From: Amycolatopsis thermalba
Lineage (GTDB): Bacteria > Actinomycetota > Actinomycetes > Mycobacteriales > Pseudonocardiaceae
Assembly (NCBI RefSeq): GCF_003385215.1
Contig: NZ_PQHW01000047.1
Coordinates: 1 to 49,152, forward strand
Direction of reading: 5' to 3'
Length of the DNA: 49,152 bases
In this document: positions 43,690 through 49,152 of the stretch, piece by piece
How positions within the stretch are numbered: position 1 is the first letter of the stretch
Layout: each line of letters starts with the position of its first letter
Position numbers and translations under genes: made by a program
Notes under the pieces: model-generated
Databases searched by the model: none
What the model was told of the DNA's origin: nothing
The model's input: only the letters and a program-made list of their open reading frames with translations

Positions 43690-44345
43690 GAGCCCCCGGG
43701 GGTCGGTCTTCGGGGACGGCTCCCGCTGGACTCCGCCGGCACCGGCTGTGTCTTCGGCGCCGGTCCGCGGGACTGTTCGGTGCTGGTCCGCGGGACTGGC
43801 CGCCCCCGGTTCGTCCCACCGCACCCAGCCCTCACTGGCTGCGGTTTCGGCGCCGGTCGGGGCCGCGGGACTGGTCGCCCTGTTCTTTCGACCTCGGCTG
43901 CGCTCGTGGGTGGGGTGCGGCGGCTGGAACGGCCGTCCCCGGTTCACCGCCGCAGCCTGCCCTCACGGGCTGTGTCTTCGGCGCTGGTCCGGCCGCGAGG
44001 CCGGTCACCCTCTACCCAGGGTTGCGCTCGTGCGTGCGGCGCGGCGGCTGGAAGGGCCGTCCCCCGGTTCACCCGGCCGCAGGCTGCCCTCGCTGGCTGT
44101 GTCTTCGGGGCCGCGAGGCGGGTCCCCTTTACCCCCGGCTGTGCTCGTGGGTGCGGTGCGGCGGTTGAAAGGCCGTCCCCGGTTCACCGCGCCGCAGCCC
44201 GCCCTCACCGGCTGTGTCTTCGGCGCCGGTCCGGGCCGCGAGGCCGGTCACCCTCTACCCCCCGCCGCGCGTGGGTGCGGCGCGCCCGCCGGACCCACCG
44301 TCCCCGGCTTCCAGTCGCGCCCGCACGAGTGGGCATCTCGTGTGT
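43690..44345. repeat. ~125-bp degenerate tandem repeats
   Basis: The phrase GGCTGTGTCTTCGGCGCCGG and variants recur near 43746, 43836, 43966, 44092 and 44208 (later spacings 130, 126 and 116). Each copy is linked to GCTCGTGGGTGCGGTGCGGC, GGCCGTCCCCGGTTCACCG and GCGAGGCCGGTCACCCTCTA. Indels between copies break all frames, so the long open frames here are not genes. The block fills the 725-base gap between the DUF218 gene and dgt. Confidence 0.75.
44324..44342. repeat. Fourth CACGA-N-TCGTG inverted repeat
   Basis: CACGAGTGGGCATCTCGTG has 6-bp arms (CACGAG and CTCGTG) around a 7-bp centre. It belongs to the same family as the three copies at 33067-33148 and lies 64 bp before the dgt start, matching the position of the other cluster before its gene. 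Confidence 0.65.
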
Positions 44346-44406
44346 CCTGGTCAGAACCCTGCCCGCGAGCCCCGGAATTGTCGGTGGGTGCCCGTAGAGT
44401 TGCGGG

Positions 44407-45657
44407 GTGTACAGCGAGCACGATCGACAGCGGTGGCTCGGCGAAGCGCCGAAGCGGGCGGCGCTCACCGGGTCGCGGCCGGACGGCCGGAGTGCGTTCG
44501 CGCGGGACCGGGCGCGCGTCCTGCACTCCGCGGCGCTGCGCCGGCTGGCGGGCAAGACCCAGGTGGTGGGGCCTGGGGAGGGCGCCGAGGTCAGCGGGGT
44601 GCCGCGCACGCGGTTGACGCACTCGCTGGAGGTCGCGCAGATCGGGCGCGGCATCGCCGAGGAGCTGGGGGCCGATCCGGACCTGGTGGACACGGCGGGG
44701 CTGGCGCACGACATCGGGCACCCGCCGTTCGGGCACAACGGCGAGCGGGCGCTCGACGAGGTGGCGCAGGTGTGCGGCGGGTTCGAGGCGAACGCGCAGA
44801 CGCTGCGCATCCTCACCCGGCTGGAGCCGAAGGTCGGCTCGGCCGGGCTGAACCTGACGCGCGCGTGCCTCGACGCGGCGACGAAGTACCCGTGGCCGCG
44901 GCGGCCGGGCACGGCGAAGTTCGGGGTGTACGACGACGACCGGGAGGTGTTCGACTGGATGCGGGAGGGTGCGCCGGAGGGCCGCACCTGCCTGGAGGCG
45001 CAGATCATGGACTGGGCCGACGACGTGGCGTACTCGGTGCACGACGTCGAGGACGGCGTGCTGGCGGGCCGGTTGTCGTTGTCGGTGCTGGCCGACCCGG
45101 GGGAGCGGGCGGCGGTGGCCGAGCTGGCGGCCAAGCACTTCTCGCGGCTGTCGGTGTCGGCACTGGAGGGTGCCGCGCGTGACCTGCTCGACCTGCCCGT
45201 CGTGGCCGAGCTGGCGCGGCCCGGTTTCGACTCGACGCCGCAGGGGCAGATCGCGCTGAAGCGGATGACGAGCGAGCTGGTCGGCCGGTTCGCGTCCGCC
45301 GCGGTCACCGGAACGCGCGCGGAGTACGGCGACGGCCCCCTCACCCGCTACGACGCGTGCCTGGTGATGCCCGAACGCGTGGCGGCGGAGGTCGCGCTGT
45401 TGAAGGCGCTGGCGCTGCGGTACGTCATGAGCGACCCGCGCAGGCTCGCCATGCAGGCCGGCCAGCGCGAAATGCTGGCCGAACTGGTGACGATCCTGGC
45501 CGAGCGCGCGCCGGACCCGCTGGAAGGCGCGTTCCACCCCGCCTGGCACGCCGCCCCGGACGACCCCGCGCGGCTCCGCGTGGTGATCGACCAGGTCGCC
45601 TCCCTGACGGACGCCCAGGCGCACGCCTGGCACCGCTGGCACACCGGGCGCCACTGA
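44407..45657 (+). CDS. dgt: Deoxyguanosinetriphosphate triphosphohydrolase-like protein
   Basis: A 416-aa HD-domain dNTPase that removes triphosphate from dGTP and other dNTPs. The HD metal ligands are His72 in [13 protein letters not shown] and His101-Asp102, His105 and His110 in [17 protein letters not shown] further Asp lies in [16 protein letters not shown]. The length and the absence of insertions fit the actinobacterial type. The start is GTG at 44407 with no clear ribosome site, possibly leaderless. The last ten codons are duplicated 131 bp downstream in a non-coding repeat. An inverted repeat lies 64 bp upstream. Confidence 0.94.
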   Translation: MYSEHDRQRWLGEAPKRAALTGSRPDGRSAFARDRARVLHSAALRRLAGKTQVVGPGEGAEVSGVPRTRLTHSLEVAQIGRGIAEELGADPDLVDTAGLAHDIGHPPFGHNGERALDEVAQVCGGFEANAQTLRILTRLEPKVGSAGLNLTRACLDAATKYPWPRRPGTAKFGVYDDDREVFDWMREGAPEGRTCLEAQIMDWADDVAYSVHDVEDGVLAGRLSLSVLADPGERAAVAELAAKHFSRLSVSALEGAARDLLDLPVVAELARPGFDSTPQGQIALKRMTSELVGRFASAAVTGTRAEYGDGPLTRYDACLVMPERVAAEVALLKALALRYVMSDPRRLAMQAGQREMLAELVTILAERAPDPLEGAFHPAWHAAPDDPARLRVVIDQVASLTDAQAHAWHRWHTGRH

Positions 45658-45872
45658 GGCCCAGCCGTGACGTGCCGGCCGTTCCCGGCCGGGCGTGAGA
45701 CGCTGTCGGCGGCCGTTGGGTTGTCCGCACGGAACGCTGCGACGGCCAGGCGCCCGCCTGGCACCGCTGGCACACCGGGCGCCACTGAGGCCCCGGCCGT
45801 GACGTGCCGGCTGCTCCCAGCCGGGCGTGAGACGCTGCTGGCGGCGGTTGGGTTCTCCGCATGGAATGCTTG
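45618..45872. repeat. 131-bp tandem duplication including the dgt 3' end
   Basis: The segment with the final dgt codons and its stop (cccGCCTGGCACCGCTGGCAC region at about 45620-45660), plus about 90 bases after it, is repeated once at about 45750-45870 with an offset of 131 bp. The copies share the dgt tail almost exactly, then GCCGTGACGTGCCGG, CCGGGCGTGAGACGCTG and GTTGGGTTnTCCGCA. Divergence between copies is about 10-15 percent by eye. The second copy is not attached to a gene. Confidence 0.85.
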
Positions 45873-46122
45873 CGGCGAGAAGGCGCGTCGACCGATTCCC
45901 GGTGGCTGGCCGGGCGCCGGTGGGATTGCCCGCCACCGGCGGTCGCCGGTCGCCGTCGTGCGCTGGCGATACCCAGCTCCGCTCATCGCCACTGGCCGTG
46001 GCCGACGCCGCGCCGGCTCGCCCGGTCCCGGCCTCCCGCCGGAAGCGAAGCGGTGTCACCCACGTGCGCCCCATGCCCGCGCCCCACCGAACGTCGGCCT
46101 CCCGTCCGGTAGCGTCGGGGGC
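45873..46122. other. Intergenic region before the serpin gene
   Basis: After the duplicated dgt tail there is a GC-rich stretch with no gene resemblance and no clear promoter hexamers. The upstream extension of the serpin reading frame through it is not conserved-looking, and the ribosome site near 46115 (GGGGG) favours the GTG at 46123. Confidence 0.4.
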
Positions 46123-47235
46123 GTGACCACGCCGGAACGTGAGCATCTGCGCTTCAGCCTCGCGGTGCACCGGGTCGTCGGCGGCGACGGGGGCGACTCG
46201 GTGGTCTCGCCGTACTCGATCGCCAGCGCACTGGGCCTCGCGAGCCAGGCCGCGGACGGCCCGGCCGCCGAGGAGCTGCTCCGGCTCCTCACCGGCGGCG
46301 ACCCGGACATCGCCAAGCAGGCCGACCTCCTCCGCGCCGCCGCGACGCTCGACAACACCACCCGGCAGGAGGACCCGGTCCTCGCCGTCGCCAACACGCT
46401 CTGGGCCTGGGACCAGCTGCCCGTCCACGACACCTTCCTCGCCGACCTCGCGGGCTGGCCGGGCGCGAGCACCAAGACCGCCCCGTTCGTCGCCGACCCG
46501 GACCGCGCCCGCCGCGCCATCAACGCCGACGTCGCCGAAACCACCCGCGACCTCATCCCGGAACTGCTGCCCCCGGACTCGGTCGGCCCGGACACCGTCG
46601 CCAGCCTGGTCAACGCCCTCTACCTCAAGGCCGCCTGGCAGCACCCGTTCCGCGACGCCAACACCCGCGACGAGCAGTTCCACAGCCCGGCCGGCCCGCG
46701 CCGCGTCAAGATGATGCGCCAGTCCGAACACCTCGGCTACGCGCACCAGGACGGCTGGCAGGTCGTCGAGCTGCCCGCCGCCGGCGTCACCGCCACGGTC
46801 CTGCTGCCCGACGGCGACCTCGCCGACCAGGAACCGCACCTCGACGACGCGAAACTGGCCACCCTGCTCGCCGCGCCCCGGCGCGTCCAGCTCGACCTGC
46901 GCCTGCCGAAGATCGACCTCGACCGCCCCGCCGACCTGACCGGCGCCCTCAAACAGCTGGGCGTGCGCACCCTGTTCGAGCCCGGCGCGTCCCCGCTCGG
47001 CCGCCTCACCCCGGACCCGCGCGCGTTCGTCTCGGCCGTCCAGCACCAGTCCGTCCTCGAGCTCGACGAGCAGGGCCTGGAGGGCGCCGCCGCCACCGCG
47101 GTCATGATCCGCACCCTGTCGATGGTCACCCCGGCCGACCCGGTCGAGGTGCGCGTCGACCGGCCTTTCCTGCTCCTCGTGCGGCACGCCCGGACCGGTG
47201 TGGTCTACTTTTTCGCCCGCGTAGTCGAGCCCTGA
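46123..47235 (+). CDS. Bacterial serpin (serine protease inhibitor)
   Basis: A 370-aa serpin-fold protein (normal length 370-390). The fold landmarks are DSVVSPYSIASALGLASQAA, VASLVNALYLKAAWQHPF, VELPAAGVTATVLLPDGD and the C-terminal RPFLLLVRHARTGVVYFFAR. The hinge of the reactive loop starts at Glu316 (P17) as EQGLEGAAATAV. The P15 Gly and the small P12-P8 residues are kept, while P14 Leu in place of Thr is unusual, so inhibitory activity is likely but not assured. Counting 16 residues from P17 puts P1 at Leu332 and P1' at Ser333, suggesting chymotrypsin- or subtilisin-like targets. No signal peptide is visible with the GTG start at 46123, so it may act in the cytoplasm. Confidence 0.92.
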   Translation: MTTPEREHLRFSLAVHRVVGGDGGDSVVSPYSIASALGLASQAADGPAAEELLRLLTGGDPDIAKQADLLRAAATLDNTTRQEDPVLAVANTLWAWDQLPVHDTFLADLAGWPGASTKTAPFVADPDRARRAINADVAETTRDLIPELLPPDSVGPDTVASLVNALYLKAAWQHPFRDANTRDEQFHSPAGPRRVKMMRQSEHLGYAHQDGWQVVELPAAGVTATVLLPDGDLADQEPHLDDAKLATLLAAPRRVQLDLRLPKIDLDRPADLTGALKQLGVRTLFEPGASPLGRLTPDPRAFVSAVQHQSVLELDEQGLEGAAATAVMIRTLSMVTPADPVEVRVDRPFLLLVRHARTGVVYFFARVVEP

Positions 47236-47245
47236 GGGTGAAAGA

Positions 47246-49030
47246 GTGACCGCTTTGCTGCAGGCGCCCGAGACCGTGCCCGAGGTCGGAGAGGAACGGC
47301 GCCGGTTCGGCCGCGCCGACGCACTGGTCATCGCCATCTACATCGTGGCCGCGTTCATCCTCTACGCCGGGCTGTGGGTGAACCTGGGCAGCGGCGGCTA
47401 CATGTACAACAGCGGCCAGGACCAGAACATGTGGGAGTGGTTCTTCGCCGTCGCCGCCCACTCGGTCTTCCACTGGGAGAACCCGCTCGGCACCACCCTG
47501 CAGAACTACCCGGTCGGTGTGAACCTGATGGCCAACACGGCCATGTTCGGCCTGAGCATCCCGCTGTCGCCGATCACCGAGCTGTTCGGCCCCACCGTGA
47601 CCTGGGCGATCGCGCTCACCGGCGGTCTGGCCGGCACGTCGATCGCCTGGTACTGGGTGTTCTCCCGCCACCTGGTCACCTCACGCACGGCCGCGGCGAT
47701 CGGCGGCGCGTTCTGCGGCTTCGCGCCGGCGATGATCTCGCACGGCAACGCGCACCCCAACTTCGTGGTGTTGTTCCTGATCCCGTTCATCGTGATGCGG
47801 CTGATCCGGCTCGCGCAGGGGTATCGCCCGGTGCGCGACGGCATCATCCTCGGCCTGATGCTCGCCTACCAGGTGTTCCTGGGCGAGGAACCACTGCTGA
47901 TCATGATGATGGCGTTCGTGCTGTTCGCCGCCGGCTACGCGGTGTCGCGGCCGCGCGAGGCGCTGCGGATGGTCAAACCGATGGCCGGTGGCCTGACGGT
48001 AGCGGCGGTCGTCGCCATCGCCATCGCGATCTACCCGCTGTGGTGGCAGTTCTTCGGCCCGCAGAGCTACCTCACCCTGGAGCACGGCCCGGTCGGCAAC
48101 GACACCGCGGCGTTCACCCGGTTCGCGACCGAGTCGATCGCCGGCCAGCCCGAGGCGGCCGCGGACGTGTCGATGAACCGCACCGAGGAGAACGCGTTCT
48201 TCGGCTGGCCGCTCATCATCCTGGTGGTGGTGCTGACCGTCTGGCTGTGGCGCAACGTCGTGGCCCGCGCCATCGCGATCTCGATGTTCCTGATGGCGTG
48301 GCTGTCGCTGGGCGTCGAGATGGTCGTGAACCACGAGGAAACCGGGATCCCCGGCCCGTGGAAGCTGCTGTACGAGCTGCCGCTGTTCGACTCGCTGCTG
48401 GAGTCGCGGCTGGCGATCGGGTGCATCCCGGCGGTCGCGGCACTGCTCGCGATCGCCACCGACCGGGTCTTCGAGGCCGCGCCGGGCTTCCGGGACCGGA
48501 ACCTGCCCGTCCGGTTCCTGTGGCTGGGGGCGCTGGCCTGGGTGCTGCTGCCGATCGCGCCGACGCCCTACAAGACCTACGTCCGCCCCGAGGCGCCGGC
48601 CTTCTTCGCCGACGGCGCGTGGCGGCAGTACGTCGGGTCCGGTTCGGTGGTCGTCGTGCCGCTGCCCAACGGCGGCGACGCGCGAGCCCTGCACTGGCAG
48701 GTGGAGGCCGATCTGGGCTTCCCGCTCGCCGACGGGTACTTCGTCGGGCCGAGCGGCCCGGACGACAAGCGCGGCCGCTACGGCGCGGTGAACCGCCCGA
48801 CGGCCGACCTGCTGGCCGACGTGCGCGACAGCGGCGAGGTGCCGACCGTGACGCCAGCGCAGCGCGCCCAGGCGGTCGAGGACCTGAAGTACTGGAAGGC
48901 CGACGCCGTCGTGCTCGCCCCGGTGACCAACGGCAACGCCCTGCACGAGACGGTGGACCAGCTGCTCGGCGGGCAGGCCGTCTACGTGGACGGCGTGTGG
49001 GTCTGGGACGTCCGCGCCCTGCGCGGCTAG
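47246..49030 (+). CDS. Large polytopic membrane protein, GT-C-like glycosyltransferase candidate
   Basis: A 594-aa membrane protein with a first helix at about residues 27-47 and roughly ten to eleven helices in all. A C-terminal soluble extracytoplasmic part begins near residue 440 (PTPYKTYVRPEAPAFFADGA). The first large loop contains NSGQDQNMWEWFF, an acidic-aromatic stretch like the catalytic loop of GT-C polyprenyl-phosphate-sugar transferases. The family is not certain. The GTG at 47246 follows AGGGTGAAAGA, a weak site, and comes 10 bp after the serpin stop, so the two may be co-transcribed. The stop codon overlaps the end of a convergent IS481-type transposase fragment. Confidence 0.78.
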   Translation: MTALLQAPETVPEVGEERRRFGRADALVIAIYIVAAFILYAGLWVNLGSGGYMYNSGQDQNMWEWFFAVAAHSVFHWENPLGTTLQNYPVGVNLMANTAMFGLSIPLSPITELFGPTVTWAIALTGGLAGTSIAWYWVFSRHLVTSRTAAAIGGAFCGFAPAMISHGNAHPNFVVLFLIPFIVMRLIRLAQGYRPVRDGIILGLMLAYQVFLGEEPLLIMMMAFVLFAAGYAVSRPREALRMVKPMAGGLTVAAVVAIAIAIYPLWWQFFGPQSYLTLEHGPVGNDTAAFTRFATESIAGQPEAAADVSMNRTEENAFFGWPLIILVVVLTVWLWRNVVARAIAISMFLMAWLSLGVEMVVNHEETGIPGPWKLLYELPLFDSLLESRLAIGCIPAVAALLAIATDRVFEAAPGFRDRNLPVRFLWLGALAWVLLPIAPTPYKTYVRPEAPAFFADGAWRQYVGSGSVVVVPLPNGGDARALHWQVEADLGFPLADGYFVGPSGPDDKRGRYGAVNRPTADLLADVRDSGEVPTVTPAQRAQAVEDLKYWKADAVVLAPVTNGNALHETVDQLLGGQAVYVDGVWVWDVRALRG

Positions 49031-49152
49031 CTGTATGAGGCCGTGACATTGGTGACGCCGGTGTGGAGCCGGGTCGCGGGTGGCTGATCTCCGGCAGCAG
49101 TGTGTGGTCGATGGTAGTTGTAGTGGATGTTCCAGATCGCTAACGCCTCGGT
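49027..49152 (-). mobile_element. IS481-family transposase, C-terminal part (cut by window edge)
   Basis: The minus-strand frame from the window edge gives 41 residues ending in a TAG at 49027-49029. It contains WNIHYNYHRPHTAAGDQPPA and TRLHTGVTNVTASYS, the C-terminal YNxxRPH region of IS481/IS3-type DDE transposases. The rest of the gene lies beyond 49152. Its stop overlaps the stop of the convergent membrane-protein gene, and no terminal inverted repeat is recognisable between them. Either the element end lies within that gene's 3' end or this is a decayed copy. Confidence 0.82.

Noticed and set aside
44248..47337. 1029-codon antisense frame opposite dgt and the serpin
   Set aside because: Crosses two real genes and repeat DNA. 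It is only open because of GC-rich codon bias.

Overview
The window is about 49 kb of very GC-rich DNA. GTG and TTG starts are frequent and 1-8 bp start/stop overlaps are common. The gene content (PucR regulators, an F420-type luciferase-like oxidoreductase, an SSI-family protease inhibitor, a paired Zn-sensor ArsR/Zur operon, a CUT1 sugar transporter without its own ATPase) and the hrcA-dnaJ2-rsmE-phoH-ybeY-CNNM-era-recO-uppS-zur-glyS gene order point to a mycelial actinobacterium, most likely Pseudonocardiaceae (Amycolatopsis-like). The genus is inferred from gene content and order, not from a database match.

Layout. 1-830: non-coding, with a 19-bp minisatellite followed by six copies of an ~85-bp degenerate tandem repeat. 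831-2021: a cytochrome P450. 2422-7998 (minus): a LacI-regulated carbohydrate import locus (LacI, lipoprotein binding protein, two permeases, FAD oxidoreductase), divergent from a serine hydrolase (8059-9288) across a 60-bp gap holding a perfect 16-bp palindrome. 9273-11186 (minus): an esterase and a PucR-like regulator. 11278-21107: a pyrimidine or hydantoin catabolic region. It holds an NCS1 permease, a beta-ureidopropionase-type amidase, a dihydropyrimidinase and an F420-type LLM oxidoreductase on the minus strand, a full-length PucR regulator and an SSI-like inhibitor upstream of them, and a divergent class III aminotransferase plus (methyl)malonate-semialdehyde dehydrogenase on the plus strand. 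Together these can take a dihydropyrimidine to beta-alanine (or beta-aminoisobutyrate) and on to acetyl-CoA (or propionyl-CoA). The classical first enzyme, dihydropyrimidine dehydrogenase, is absent, and the LLM oxidoreductase is a natural candidate for its role.

21194-32540 (plus): a conserved housekeeping run with hrcA, dnaJ2, rsmE, a HIT protein, phoH, ybeY, a CNNM/CBS protein, a degenerate cytidine-deaminase-fold protein, era, a DUF2752 protein, an RDD protein, recO, uppS and a YbjN-like protein. 33196-35357: a YcgR-like permease, a small membrane protein and a YcgQ-like TIGR03943 protein. Beside them are zur and an SmtB-type ArsR gene (minus), divergent from glyS, which ends in a textbook terminator. 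38475-39529 (minus): a GNAT and an XRE-cupin regulator. 39646-43023: an ABC-2 exporter with a DesK/NarL-type two-component pair. Then come a DUF218 protein, dgt, a bacterial serpin and a large polytopic membrane protein. The window ends inside the 3' end of an IS481-family transposase.

Most of the larger intergenic gaps hold tandem repeats of different unit lengths: ~85 bp at 1-760, ~36.5 bp at 32.7 kb, ~26 bp at 38.1 kb, ~125 bp at 43.8 kb and one 131-bp duplication at 45.6 kb. A CACGA-N9/10-TCGTG inverted repeat also occurs at two unlinked loci, each about 50-130 bp upstream of a gene start. No tRNA, rRNA or CRISPR array was recognised.
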